The notes beneath the pieces are model-generated. The model was not told where the DNA came from. It did no database searches and was given only the letters and a program-made list of their open reading frames with translations. The translations under genes and the position numbers were made by a program. Shown in pieces: positions 18,192 through 29,864 of a DNA stretch of 64,000 nucleotides (position 1 is its first letter; each line of letters opens with the position of its first letter). Source of the DNA: Neodiprion pinetum (Eukaryota > Arthropoda > Insecta > Hymenoptera > Diprionidae); the NCBI RefSeq assembly GCF_021155775.2, contig NC_060237.1, positions 13,293,832 to 13,357,831 of the forward strand, in the 5' to 3' direction.

Positions 18192-20666
18192 CTAGAGAAT
18201 GTTGGAGTATAAGTGGCTAAGATGTTCAATAACTGTACGTTTGTTAACAGAGTTCCTTTTGTTCTTAAAGATATGAATCATTTCTTTGATGATACGTTTA
18301 TACCAGTTCGGTTCTGTAGCTAGGGTTATAGAGTTATTGGAATCGAAATTGTGCCCCAGGCTCAAGGAGTGATCTGCTAAAGCGCATCTGTCAGTGACAT
18401 GGCATTTGATATTAGAACGATGGCCAGAAATTCTATTTTTTAGATGTTGTGACGTTTGTCCAATATAACTCATGCTACAGTCTCGACATGGTATTTTATA
18501 TACACAGTTAATTTTCTCTAAATTAGGAGTTACAGATTTAAGATGAGAAAACAGAGACAGTTTGGTAGTATTAGATATTCTAAAAGTAATTTCAATTCCC
18601 TCGTCATTAAGAATTTTTCTGATTTGGCTAGATAGATTTTCAATATACGGTATAGAGATAGAGTTTTTAAATTTATCCTTAACATCAGTTGGATTGTTGG
18701 AGTCCAAATTCCAATCAATCGAGTTGTACATTTTATCTACTCTATACTTTTTGATATCATTAATGAATTTTATAGGGTAGCCATTGGAATTGAGAGTTGT
18801 TTCTACAAGTTTTAAATTCTTTTTAAGGAATTGAGGGTTTGAGATTCTAAGGCAGCGATCGAATAAGGATATGGCGACAGATTTTTTATGTTTAATGGGA
18901 TGATGTGAGTTAAAGTGAATGTATCTCCCAGACCAGGTTGGTTTGTGGTGCCAATCTAAAATTATGGTGTCATTGTGGTTAATCACCATAGTGTATAGAA
19001 AACTGATTTTACCACCTTTTTCCAACTCAAAGGTGAATTGAATACGTGGGTGAAAGTTGTTAAACTTATTAAGAAGGAGTTGTAGGTTTTCGTTCTTGAC
19101 ACACGTTATAATATCGTCGACGTATTGATAGTAAAAAGGTAGGCTGAAAGGAAGATTTGAAATGATTTTTTTTTTCAAAATGTTCGAGTACTAGATCCGC
19201 TACTACTGGGCTAATTGGTGAGCCCATTGCTACGCCAAAAATTTGTTGGTAGAATTTATTTTTGTAGGCGAAATAGCATGAATCTAAACAAAGTTTGGTG
19301 GCCGCTAGGAATTCTTTTTCATTAATGTTGGTGTGAGATTTCAAATTGGGCCAGTTTTTACTGATAATCGATATTGCTAGATTGGTTGGAATGTTGGTAA
19401 ACAGTGATTTGACATCTAGGGATACTAACAGGTGATCAGGAGGGATTGTTTTTCCCCTGATTTTGTTTACAAAAGACCAAGTGTCCTTGATGTGATAGTC
19501 TGATGTACCTGTTATGTTTGATAAGACACAAGAACAAAATCTCGAAATTTTGTAGGTGGGAGAATTGATGTTAGAAACAATCGGTCTGAGAGGAACATTT
19601 TCTTTATGAACTTTAGGTAGAAAATATATTTTGGGAGGAAGAGAATTGTACGTTTTGAGGTGTTTAGCAGAGTTGGAATCTATAAATTTTTTCTATTGCC
19701 ATAGACTTATCATATCGTTGACTTGTTTTTGTACTTTTAAGGTGGGATCACGAGAGATAAGAGTATAGGTAGTCGAGTCATTAAGGATATCTTGGCATTT
19801 TTGTCCAAACTCCATCTTTTTCATGACGACTGTAATGTTACCTTTGTCAGCATCGGTGACTACTAGGTGGTTATTTTGTTTTAAAAATTCTTTGGTTTGT
19901 TTAACTTTGGAAGTTATTTGAACGTGAGATGTGGGAGGATTTTTGCCAAGTCTGTTGCCAATGAGTTGGCTAATATTTGATCTTACTTTATCTTTGGTGA
20001 TTCCACTTTTGTTAATGAGAGCTAATTCTACGCTGCTTACAATATCATCAATAGGTAACTTAATATTTTTATATGGTAAACCATGATTAGGACCGAGTGA
20101 TAAGGTATCCTTAATTCCAGAAGGTAACTCTGTCTTAGATAGGTTAACTAACCAATTGTTAGTGTGAAACTCTTTAGGAGTATGTATAGACTTGAGTTTG
20201 TTAAATTTTATAATATTATCTGTCTTGATGGCATTGAATAAACGATTGGCCTTCTCTATATCCAAGTTGAAATTTTCATAATCTAAGTTAGTGAAATGGT
20301 TCGAAAAGAAAAAGTTGATATTATGATTAAGTTTTTGGATTAACAGCCTTTCCTGTCGATAACATGTTTTAATTTCGAGCGATAGACACTTGTGTTGAAA
20401 AAAGCGTAATGCTTTGATGAAGGTTTTTTCCTTTGTTAAATGTTGAAGGTTTTTGATTTTAAATTTTAGAAAGTTTGGAATAATACCAAATTGACGGCAT
20501 TTAAGACGGAACACTTTACGGTTTTTGATACGTGCTAGTTTTTGCCGGTAGTTCCAGATCTTCTTGGTTTGTGAGTGATTTGTAGAGGAAGGTGATCTCA
20601 GGTTAGAAGTGCGGTATGAAGTAGGATCACGGTGGTACGAGACGTCCTCGAAGCCGTTTCGATGCA
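18192..20666 (-). pseudogene. Penelope reverse transcriptase with GIY-YIG endonuclease
   Basis: The ATG at 20666 (MHRNGFEDVS) is chosen as the first Met after the pseudo-LTR; the frame is open back to 21015. The N-terminal part is basic and includes LVVTDADKGNITVVMKK. A TAG stop at 19693-19695 interrupts the frame. The same frame then carries RT motifs FLPKVHKENVPLRPIVSNIN, VSLDVKSLFTNIP and FGVAMGSPISPVVADLVLEH. A frameshift in a 10-T run at 19166-19175 leads to YQYVDDIITC (catalytic YVDD) and the thumb. The C-terminal GIY-YIG endonuclease follows: NCVYKIPCRDCSMSYIGQTS (about 18450-18510) and SGHRSN. The domain order is diagnostic for Penelope. Confidence 0.9.
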
Positions 20667-20699
20667 TTGTATTTAGGAAGGAAGTTCGTGTCCAGGAGG

Positions 20700-21040
20700 T
20701 AGATTGAAGATGAAGTTTGTCGAAATTCCGGTCAGGAAGAAGAAAGTTTAATACTTTGAAAGACGTGAGAATAAAAATCGACGTTTCGGCCGGGCCCTGC
20801 CGACCATCCTCAGGAATAATTTCTATAATAATTAACAAAACAGGATGCTTTAACACAACGATTCTGAATTGAGAGCATGAAAATATGTTCAAACGAATAT
20901 TCGTTGTTGTACAAAATCGGTGAAAAATTAAACAGTTGCAAGAAACTTGTCTGAGTGACAGTTTTAGGTTAAGTGTCAAATTTTGAAGAAAGGTTAATAA
21001 AAGGAAAAAATTCATTCCTCATCAACCAATTTTTCCTCTT
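20700..21040 (-). repeat. Penelope pseudo-LTR, upstream copy
   Basis: Same sequence as 17591-17885 plus about 40 bp (GAGGAATGAATTTTTTCC) that forms a palindromic junction with the inverted third copy around 21005-21115. Confidence 0.85.
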
Positions 21041-21044
21041 ATTA

Positions 21045-21431
21045 ACCTGAAGAAAGGTTAATAAGAGGAAAAAATTCATTCCTCATCAACCAATTTTTCC
21101 TCTTATTAACCTTTCTTCAAAATTTGACACTTAACCTAAAACTGTCACTCAGACAAGTTTCTTGCAACTGTTTAATTTTTCACCGATTTTGTACAACAAC
21201 AAATATTCGTTTGAACATATTTTCATGCTCTCAATTCAGAATCGTTGTGTTGAAGCATCCTGTTTTGTTAATTATTATAGAAATTATTCCTGAGGATGGT
21301 CGGCAGGGCCCGGCCGAAACGTCGATTTTTATTCTCACGTCTTTCAAAGTATTAAACTTTCTTCTTCCTGACCGGAATTTCGACAAACTTCATCTTCAAT
21401 CTACCTCCTGGTCAGGAACTTCCTTCCTAAA
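21045..21431 (+). repeat. Penelope pseudo-LTR, inverted third copy
   Basis: Inverse of the upstream pseudo-LTR. It extends about 30 bp past it into the ORF start region (CTACCTCCTGG...CTTCCTTCCTAA), then stops at the target duplication. This is the head-to-head part of the insertion. Confidence 0.85.
21289..21326 (+). ncRNA. Hammerhead-ribozyme-like motif in Penelope pseudo-LTR (tentative)
   Basis: CCTGAGGATGG, then a GC-rich hairpin (GGTCGG with CCGGCC around a 6-nt loop), then CCGAAACGTCG. The pieces match the CTGANGA and GAAA core boxes of hammerheads around a stem-II hairpin. Penelope-like elements are known to carry hammerheads in their pseudo-LTRs. There is one extra T between CTGAGGA and the stem, and I could not define stems I and III, so activity is uncertain. 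Two other copies are on the minus strand at about 17660-17701 and 20782-20816. Confidence 0.35.
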
Positions 21432-21540
21432 TTCACGTAAAACTGTAATCTTGAGTTGTTTTTTTTACAATAAAATATTTGTCATCGTCAATATCAACCT
21501 TTAATTCAGAATGTCTGTCCTGCTAGTTAAGAGTTTATTT

Positions 21541-22030
21541 CGAAACCATCCAGAATTTGACGTCGCACCTCAATCCGTCGTCGGCAGACCGCTCGCCGTC
21601 AAGTAGAAACTAGTCGAACGCGTTGTTCGTCGGCCTACGATTCCGAGAATCTTTCAAGGTCAAAGAAGCTCTTTCTCACGGTCCCAGACCGCTCGCTGTC
21701 AAGTCGAAACTTGTCGAACGCATTGTTTGTCAGCCTACATTCGTTCAGGGTCGAAGCAGCCGCATACAAATTTCAGAACCGTCCAGAATTCAACGTCGCA
21801 CCGAAATCCTTCGACCACGGGCCGCTCAGCGTCAAGTCAAAACTCGTCGGACGATTCCGAGTATTGTTTTCGTCGTACGATTCCAAAAATTGTTTGTTGA
21901 CCTGAAATTCGTTCAAGGCCAGAGCGGGTCGTTCAGAATTTAAAGTCGCACCGAAATCCTTTGACCGCATGCCGCTCAACGTCGAGTCGAAACACGTCGG
22001 ACGAATTGTTTGTCAGCCTAGATTTGTTCA
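21541..22030. repeat. Degenerate satellite-like repeats
   Basis: Four copies of a roughly 50-bp block (GCTCGCCGTCAAGTCGAAAC...GTCGGACG...TTTGTCAGCCTA) start near 21588, 21689, 21822 and 21971. Three copies of a second block (CAGAATTCAACGTCGCACCGAAATCC) start near 21550, 21783 and 21932. Spacing varies from about 100 to 230 bp. Short ORFs across it repeat the same peptide and are not genes. Confidence 0.7.
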
Positions 22031-22229
22031 AGGCCGTTGCATGAGCCTCCCAACGTCACACCTCCGCCCACGAAACCTCTCGATCGCCGGAGAATCTTCT
22101 CGAAGCTCTCAAAACCTGACACATGCCAGGATTCTCGGTCGAACGTTCGAGGATCCACGGGGTCCGTTCGAACGCCTGAGGATTCATGGAGTGCGCTGAG
22201 TAATGCAGTCATCGATCCCGCTCGATGGC

Positions 22230-22405
22230 ATGATTTTCTTTACCGACGAAGATGACAATTTATCCCAGAAGGGTTAATACCACGGCAATTTCAGGCATTT
22301 TTTACCAACGATCATGGTCATTTGGAGGATTTTTTACCGACGATCATGGTTATCTGGGGGATTATTTACCAACGATCATGGGAGATTTTCTTACCGACGA
22401 GCGGT
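22230..22405. repeat. Minisatellite, about 36-40-bp unit
   Basis: Units built on TTTTTTACCGACGATCATGG follow each other at about 22295, 22334, 22365 and 22393, with degenerate partial copies at both ends. No coding capacity recognised. Confidence 0.7.
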
Positions 22406-22599
22406 TGGCAGAGCACGTTTTATTCAATGGGGGGGAGGGTAACCTTCAAGGTTTCGCTCTGGGATGTACAGATAGGCGGTTTGGCCGGCGGATAGGCGGC
22501 TTGGTCGATAAAGAAGGTGTTTCTACTCAGAACCGGCCTTGTTATACTACTTTTTTATCGTATATCATATTTTTTTCATTGTATATTTTTTCACATATT

Positions 22600-23150
22600 T
22601 AAACTTGAATTTGATTATTTTCTCACGTAAACGCAAGATAAACGGCGTGCAAGGGTAGTAACCCCTCTTATAATTTTTTCAAGAATATCCAACTATATGT
22701 TATATTTCCTTCGTGTTCGGATGCATTGTCATCTTTTTTTCCAGATTTTTAGACACGAATTTCATAATTTTTTGCACACATGTAATTATATTTAGGGCTG
22801 GCTCACCCTCTTAATTTATTTATTTATTTCTTTTTTTTTGTCGAGAAATATTTATTTTCCATTTCTCTTCATGAGAAAACTTCTTCAGTTGGATTGGTGA
22901 AAAAATACTATATTCTTGTGGGTGAAACTGCCAAATTGCCCCTTGACATGCCTCGCTTTGAAGGATGGTTTCACGCCTTTGAAGTGTTTCATGGCCGATA
23001 CAAAAAAATATGTGTCGCTCAGTTTTTAGTCCACTTTAAAAATTTACAAAATAAATCAAATCGTAAAGTTAGGGCTGGGATACCTTCCTTGTGAGTATAA
23101 GTGCGTTGTAGTCAATAATATCATAAATACCAAATTTGCATTCAGCAAAA
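22600..23150. other. No gene recognised
   Basis: AT-rich unique sequence. A 66-codon ORF at 22894-23094 has no recognisable motif. Confidence 0.5.
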
Positions 23151-23154
23151 GAAC

Positions 23155-23735
23155 ACCCCTCACGGTAAAAACCCTCAAGTTTTGGGGGCAAGCCTCAAAA
23201 TTTAGGAGTTTACCCTGAAAGTTGAGGATGAAGCCCTAAATTTAGGGGTTCACCCCCAAAAATTGAAGGTCAACCATCATCAATGGAGGGTTAATCTCCA
23301 ACTATTGGAGATAGACCCTTAACCATTGAAAGTTCATCCCCAAGAGTTGAAGGTGAACCCTCGACGTGGAAGGTGAAGCCTCAACGTTGAAGGTACACCT
23401 CTAACGTGGAAGGTAAACCCTTAACGATAAAGGTTAGTTCCTAACAATTGAGGGTTCAATTCTCAAGACATGAAGGTGAACCCTCGACGTTGAAGATACA
23501 CCTATAACGATGAGGGTAATTCATATTCCCAAAATTTAACTGATGGTAAATGTGAGGGTGAACTATCAACATTGCGGGAATTGTCCCCTGCAACCCCAAG
23601 GGATACACCGATCCTTTCTTCAGGGTAAACTCAAAAATTTGGGTGTCAACGGGAAAATATAATATGTAAAAGATTGGTGGTGAACCCTTGATTTCATTGC
23701 AGGGTAATATAACCCGTGAAAATTCGAAGGTAATT
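23155..23735. repeat. Minisatellite of alternating GAAGGT / ACCCTCAAC units
   Basis: About 580 bp of degenerate units of roughly 22-26 bp that read like GAAGGTGAACCCTCAACGTT, with inverted-like halves (AGGGTT and AACCCT) within each unit. A similar short block occurs at 29105-29265. No ORF. Confidence 0.75.
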
Positions 23736-24079
23736 CTTATGATATTCGTCGAAGTTCTATTATTCTCAATAACATATGAAATGATCTATCTATATATTAT
23801 TTAGAGCAAAACCGATGATTCAATTTGAATCAACTTTCGAGCAGCTCGCTGGAATTGAGCCATCGCATCATATTATAATAATTTCTTCTATGCTTTTTGT
23901 TTCTTTTTGGTATTTGGTTGTTTAAAAACACGATTAAATGAATGAGCACGGAGTCATCAGGTACCTGATAAGAAAAGGAGAAACGTTCAAATAAATAAGA
24001 TTCCCAAATGCATTATGACATTCCGTCAACGAATGTGCATTGGCAAGCGGTCTGATTGTATATAAAAAGAAACAGGATT

Positions 24080-24303
24080 CACTAATTGTATAATGTCAGT
24101 AATCTACAGGTATACAAAAATAAAATTATAAAAATAAAACGAAGTAACCAACAGGTATATAAAGATAAGAGAATAAATCACAGGAACCGACAGCTCTACG
24201 TGGATAAAATTATAACACCTCAGCTCACAGGCATATGCAGATAAAATCATAAGCACAGTAACCAACAGGTATACGAAAATAGAATTATAAAACTCACAAG
24301 GAA
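24080..24303. repeat. Minisatellite ACCAACAGGTATACGAAA, left of transposon A
   Basis: Units of about 38-46 bp (AGTAACCAACAGGTATACGAAAATAGAATTATAAAAC) run up to the left end of transposon A and resume at 27644-27740 on its other side. The transposon therefore landed inside this array. Confidence 0.75.
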
Positions 24304-25016
24304 ACGTTTTCAGGTGTCCCCCTCCGATTTCGATGAAACTCTGGTATGTTATGGAGGGTCAAAATCGATGATATACGTATTTTTTTTATGGGCCCAAACT
24401 CATTTTAAAGGGGTGCAACACCCCTCCAAAGTTGACCACCTCCCAAGATGATTTTTCTGTTTTGCATACAAGGAGGGGATTTTGATAACTAATAATGATA
24501 GTAATAAATACCTTGTCAAAAGTGATGAAAAACACACTTCGAATATTCTCAAGAACTCTTTATTTTAGGGGTTAACTTGTACATACCAAGTTTATTTTTT
24601 ACATTACGAACAAGATGTTCATCAAAGCTCAATGAATCCAACAGTACTGTGAAGAGCATGCATGAATACAGAATACGTGCTTTCGATTTTTCCCAAAAAC
24701 TGAATTCTTATCGACTTTTTTCCCAATATTGCGGATTATGTCTAGTATTTAGCCATGAATCATTGAATAACATTGTTTGAGGCTCGCATTCATTTTGGCA
24801 TCGCTCTCTTATCATTTTACTGTTTTATCAATTTTTTTCAAGAAACGTAAATATTTTGCATTTCAAGCAGACTATCAACTACTCGAAAATTCGATGTGTG
24901 TCATATGTAAACAAGTCACATCTCTACTTGAATTAATTCTATGGAACAGATATTTTTTTTAACGATTACGCGTATCTTTCGGATATTTTCAATATGAAAA
25001 GTCGTGAGACCGTTCA

Positions 25017-26743
25017 GTGCTTGTTAATACGTTAATAACAGAACTTCGAGCAGTTATTGAATTTCTTCTCACGTTTACAATGAAAGTGAATCCAATAAAC
25101 GTTATCAAACTTCTGTGGGCAGCATTTGAAGTAATGAATATACCCGAGTCCCCGTTAACAAATGATGAACGTGAAATAGTATCGATCTTCGAAAACATTC
25201 TATTACAAAGCATGACAGAATATAATAGTGTGGAAATGATTGAGGAAAATTCTCTTGACTTTGAAGAGCCCTACAAAAATCTTGAAACGTTCGCAGTGGA
25301 GGATGCAGATTTTCAGGTGCCTTCCGAAGGACCTGAAGACAGCTGTTCCGAAGATGACAAACCTTTAAGTTTCGATTATAAAAGAAGAGCTGTTGAATAT
25401 TGGAGGAGTGCAAAGACGAGAAAAAATCGCTCAATTTATACGGTTTGTCATAGATATAAAAAAGTCAAATCAGTACGACGATTGCATCGTTGGGCACACC
25501 AAATCAACCAGGGAGGGACATACATGGAAAAATTGGCTCGCATATCAGAGTATACATTGCAGAATATGAAAAATGCCATTGACGCAGGCTTGATTGTTCA
25601 TGATACGGATCTGCGAAGATGAGCTTTACAGGCCCAAGGACTTATCAGTCATAAGGATTTTTGATTTAAAGCATCGCCAACGTGGTTACTTCACTTTAAG
25701 AAGATCCATCGCATTACTAGCAGAAAAATCAATAAATTCGTCACGCGAAAATCAGGGGAAAATAGTGAATATTTACACAAGAGTGCTGAAGAATTTTTGT
25801 AAAGAGTTGAACCTTATGTTTCCGAATATGGATTACAAAATATATATAATTCTGATCAGAGTGGTTTCCAAATAGCGATTTATTCTGGACGAACGTTAAC
25901 GGAAGAAGGAACTAAAAAAGTGTCGTGCATAGTACAATCAGTAACTTCAACAACGCACAGTTATTCTATACAGCCTACAATTTTAGCGGACGGAAAATTA
26001 TTATCTCCTTTATTTATTGTTTTAATAGAACCATCCGGAACGTTCGGACCTATAGTTGAACAACATTCATTCAGACCGCCAAATGTTTTCATCACAGCTT
26101 CCAAATCAGGAAAACTTACTTCGGGTATAATAATTCTTGTTTCGCGCTGCATATATTCAAACGGTATTAATCACAATGATTCATTACAGAGCATTTCAAG
26201 ATGTGGTTAGAAGAAGTGTTTATCCCAAAAGTGGGACTGAAGAGTCTACTTCTAATTGATTCTTGGAGTGGGCATTGTTCTAGAGTTGTGCAAGAGACGA
26301 CACCCCCAGACAAAAAGTTGACGACTTTTTTGATACCGAAAGGAACCACTGGAAAAATTCAACCTCTCGATGTTTTCGGCTTCCGTATATGGAAAAATTA
26401 TATTCGTCATTTTTCAGACACCGTAGTTCTTCTTGATTATGATTTAAATTTACATTTAAGGAATAATATAATAAAATTACAGTCTTTAGTTCACAACCAA
26501 CTGTCATCTCCGCGATATCATAATTTGTTTCGTTATGAGTGGCATGAAAGCGGGTTCATTGCAAAAAAACCTGATGAATTTGATAACCCCGTCGATTTTG
26601 CATTTGGACAGTCATCTCATCCGAATTGTGAAATCGAAGGTTGCACGAATGTCGCAGTAATCAGATGTTCTTGGTGTAAAAAATCACTTTGCCTACAGCA
26701 TTTTTTTTATAAATATCATTATTGCACCGACTATCATCCATAA
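25017..26743 (+). pseudogene. DDE_1 (pogo/Tigger-like) transposase, transposon A
   Basis: Cut-and-paste transposase. The natural start is probably the Met at 25081 (MKVNPINVIKLLW). An acidic N-terminal region precedes a helix-turn-helix-like segment (FDYKRRAVEYWRSAKT, RRLHRWAHQINQGGTY). In-frame stops at 25620-25622, about 25661 and about 25801 break the linker. The catalytic core follows: D1 in SDQSGFQ (25854), D2 in LLLIDSWSGH (26258) and D3 in IQPLDVFGFRIW (26369), with 36 residues between D2 and D3. A 65-bp GT-AG intron (26125-26189) interrupts the core between D1 and D2. A C-terminal Cys/His cluster (CSWCKKSLCLQHFF) ends the protein. Confidence 0.85.
26125..26189 (+). other. Phase-1 intron in transposase A
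   Basis: Begins GTATAATAATTC and ends CATTACAG. Removing it joins KSGKLTSE to HFKMWLEEV in one frame. Transposase B has an intron at the same codon and phase (37482-37569). Confidence 0.75.
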
Positions 26744-27740
26744 AGCGATCTATAGATAAACTTGGAACTTGTTTTTGTTTAAAGGGTGTGGCCACGGTAG
26801 AGGAATCATGTGCATATTCAACAATTTTGTATTATATAAAAACGCAATTTATTTACAAAACTATTTACAGGTGTATTTAGTGTATGAATCAAACTAACAA
26901 AAAAAAAATTTCTTCATCCATTTTTTCAATGCAAAATGGCTAATAATCACTACTTGTTTTTTGTTGATCTTTTTCCCAGCCCTTACCCCTCAAATATCTG
27001 TGCCATAGAATTAATTCAAGTAGAGATGTGACTTGTTTACATATGACACACATCGAATTTTCGAGTAGTTGATAGTCTGCTTGAAATGCAAAATATTTAC
27101 GTTTCTTGAAAAAAATTGATAAAACAGTAAAATGATAAGAGAGCGATGTCAAAATGAATGCGAGCCTCAAACAATGTTATTCAATGATTCATGGCTAAAT
27201 ACTAGACATAATCCGCAATATTGGGAAAAAAGTCGATAAGAATTCAGTTTTTGGGAAAAATCGAAAGCACGTATTCTGTATTCATGCATGCTCTTCACAG
27301 TACTGTTGGATTCATTGAGCTTTGATGAACATCTTGTTCGTAATGTAAAAAATGAACTTTGTATGTACAAGTTAATCCCTAAAATAAAGAGTTCTTGAGA
27401 ATATTCGAAGTGTGTTTTTCATCACTTTTGACAAGGTATTTATTACTATCATTATTAGTTATCAAAATCCCCTCCTTGTATGCAAAACAGAAAAATCATC
27501 TTGGGAGGTGGTCAACTTTGGAGGGGTGTTGCACCCCTTTAAAATGAGTTTGGGCCCATAAAAAAAATACGTATATCATCGATTTTGACCCTCCATAACA
27601 TACCAGAGTTTCATCGAAATCGGAGGGGGACACCTGAAAACGTGTTATTGTCAGTAACCAACAGGTATACGAAAGTAAAATTATCAAACAAAATAACCAA
27701 CAGGTATACGAAAGTAAAATTATAAAACAAGGTAACTAGG

Positions 27741-29100
27741 AATGAACGATCCGGCACTGAGGCCGGTTTGCCTAGTTCTGTTATCTGGGACGACATTCAA
27801 TGGTCAGCCACCCGCATGAACGGCACACACATATCAATGATCGAGAACTCGCGTCACCGCACTCAGGCATACATCCACGCTATAAGCTCAAGGAGACGCA
27901 AAACATATTACAATATAATATAAGGATCACTATTGATATTGCATTTTACTTATCCTGCATGCCATTATGCAACGCTCCAAAAGAATACTACTCAGTTTTT
28001 TCAGGGTTGAAATTTGAAATCATAAACTACACTATATATGGGGATTCCCATGTCAACTTGGTGAATCGTAAACATTGACCCTCTTCGATTTTCTTAGTGA
28101 TTTTTTATATGATCGTTCTTGGAAATTATCTGAAAATTATCGAAGCTGAATATTTTATATATTTTCATATGGTGTATGCACATCTAGGCATACATCTCCA
28201 TTATAATATAATAATGAATGAAATGCAACGGGTACAGATAATTCTTCATGGCTATATGAATTATGCATACGTATATTAAATTTTATTTACGATTGTTCTT
28301 CTGCGTGGGGATACATTATACCTCCTTTCATATTAAACGTGAATTCGTATAGATATACAAGAATTCAATAATGTTAATATATCATTTTCGTGGCATTCAA
28401 TGATAAAAATGAATATCCAAATGCATATATAATATATGTGTATGATTGCCTCAAGATATCAAATGAGAAATTACCAGACAACTTCTTAATGAGTCAGTTT
28501 CTATTGTATTGAATAATGGTGTGTAATGCACTTTTGTAATACCGTTACATCTATAATCCCAGTAAAATGATATAATAAGCTCTTGACTCGAGAATTCTTT
28601 CAAAATAAATCCTCGATTTTGTAAGAATCTGGACGTCATCGCGTCACAACAATATGTTCACACATATACGTGTGTTGTCGATCATCGTGAGGCTGCGACG
28701 ATGGTCAGTCAATCAGTATCCGTAGAGTCCTTTACATCAATCATCAATATAACAACTCGAATTAACATATAAGCATGGAGACAGAATTTCAATTATTTAT
28801 TTATTTGTTTTGTGTCATCCGTTCGAACCCTGTTGGGAAAGTTTAAGAAAATTCTGACACCAATTATCAGATTGATCAAAGTATATATTATATAAGGACT
28901 GACGACTCAACATAAAGGACAAACATTTATTTTCATCGTACGACGCCTCAGAAAGATAAGAGTTATTTTTAAATATTTATGTTTGTCTTGTTTTATTTCA
29001 CGTCCCATCAATATTTCTCGCCAATTTTAACTGTATAACCATTTATATAATTATAAGATTTACTTTACCATTATGCGTTTATAGCACCTGACCTACCAAT
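27741..29100. other. AT-rich sequence, no gene recognised
   Basis: Apart from a small inverted-repeat hairpin (about 27735-27780, AACTAGG paired with CCTAGTT and CCGGC with GCCGG) I see nothing coded. It may be intron of the dipeptidase gene whose exon is at 29865. Confidence 0.4.
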
Positions 29101-29104
29101 ATAA

Positions 29105-29270
29105 GAAATTCGTTACAATTGGGAGGTCCACCCTCGATTTGGGAGTAAACCTTCGATTTCGAGGTTAACCCTGAATCAAGGGTTACGAATTTACCCCTTA
29201 GAGGTTGTAGGTTATTTTGGGGGTTATTTTGGGTGTAAAATTGGGGTTTTTTTTCCCTAAGGGAGAGGTG
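29105..29270. repeat. Short minisatellite, (GGTTTACCCTCGATTT)-like
   Basis: About six degenerate units combining GGAGGTCCACCCTCGATTTG and GGGTTATTTTGG, similar in style to 23155-23735. It directly adjoins a MITE at 29282. Confidence 0.6.
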
Positions 29271-29281
29271 CACTGGATATA

Positions 29282-29514
29282 CAGTAGCTCTCAAAAGTAT
29301 TTTGATAATATGAAATTAGTAATTACTTTGATCAATCTTTTTTCTGACTTTTCTTCACTTTCACTTTATTTTCGAGCAATCAAGAGTTAATTTTAAACAA
29401 TTATGGAGAATATCGAATTTCTTTCACCAAATAATATTATTGTTTTTTGTGGTTTATACTTGCATGTAATCAACTCAATTACTATCTTTGTCAAAATACT
29501 TTTGAGCGCTACTG
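29282..29514. mobile_element. mariner-type MITE, 233 bp
   Basis: Inverted ends CAGTAGCTCTCAAAAGTATTTTGA and the inverse of CAGTAGCGCTCAAAAGTATTTTGA, flanked by TA on each side (29280-29281 and 29515-29516). No ORF. TA duplication plus such termini indicate a Tc1/mariner-dependent non-autonomous element. Confidence 0.8.
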
Positions 29515-29864
29515 TATGAGAAGGATTATTGTAACAATAGCGGAGACGCCTGTGCGTATACGTTCACGGATGGGCCTTTTCTGGTCCCGGGTTCGGCTTC
29601 CGCGATCGTCCGTTAATTCTTCTCATCGAAAAATTTTCTCTTCAATTAATTGCATGTATATTCCTGACCAATAAAATTCGAAAACATCTAAAAAAGCGAC
29701 ACACCGCAGTCGTTGTGAAAAAACTCGTATGCAGTATGCAATACAAATCATGCTTGGTGTTGGCCACTCACACCTTCCAAACAACATGCGTGCATACGAC
29801 TTTGCGTCACAAGTATGAGTGCGTGTAGTTTGTCTCATTAATATACGAACATTTATTATTTCAG

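Larger units (their letters stand above)
17591..21431 (-). mobile_element. Penelope-like element, near full length
   Basis: The 3.84-kb element is flanked by the 13-bp duplication TTCACGTAAAACT (17578-17590 and 21432-21444). On the minus strand it has a pseudo-LTR (20700-21040), one long ORF (20666 to 18192), a short 3' region and a second pseudo-LTR (17591-17885). A third pseudo-LTR lies in inverted orientation at 21045-21431, so the upstream end is head-to-head. Such partial inverted copies are typical of Penelope insertions. The ORF has only one stop and one frameshift. Confidence 0.85.
1..21500 (+). mobile_element. Outer Polinton/Maverick (decayed, interrupted)
   Basis: A Polinton-type gene set lies in 1-4551 and 13936-17577: protein-primed DNA polymerase B, chromodomain integrase, a DUF8207-like protein, packaging ATPase, PLA2-domain protein, adenain-like protease and jelly-roll capsid candidates. 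The left end lies before the window because only the polymerase C-terminal part is present. A second Polinton (4552-13929) and a Penelope-like element (17591-21431) split it. I could not find its terminal inverted repeats, and the right boundary near 21500 is a guess based on loss of recognisable sequence. Nearly every gene has stops or frameshifts, so the copy is inactive. Confidence 0.8.
24304..27643 (+). mobile_element. pogo-like DNA transposon A with long inverted arms
   Basis: The 3.34-kb element has ends ACGTTTTCAGGTGTCCCCCTCC and the inverse. The arms, 24304-24950 and 26997-27643, are nearly identical over about 647 bp. It contains one spliced transposase gene (25017-26743). I could not establish a target duplication: the flanks do not show TA, which pogo elements usually duplicate. 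It sits in a minisatellite (24080-24303 and 27644-27740). Confidence 0.85.

Noticed and set aside
23155..23735. CRISPR-like array
   Set aside because: Units are degenerate and contiguous with no unique spacers, and the genome is eukaryotic.
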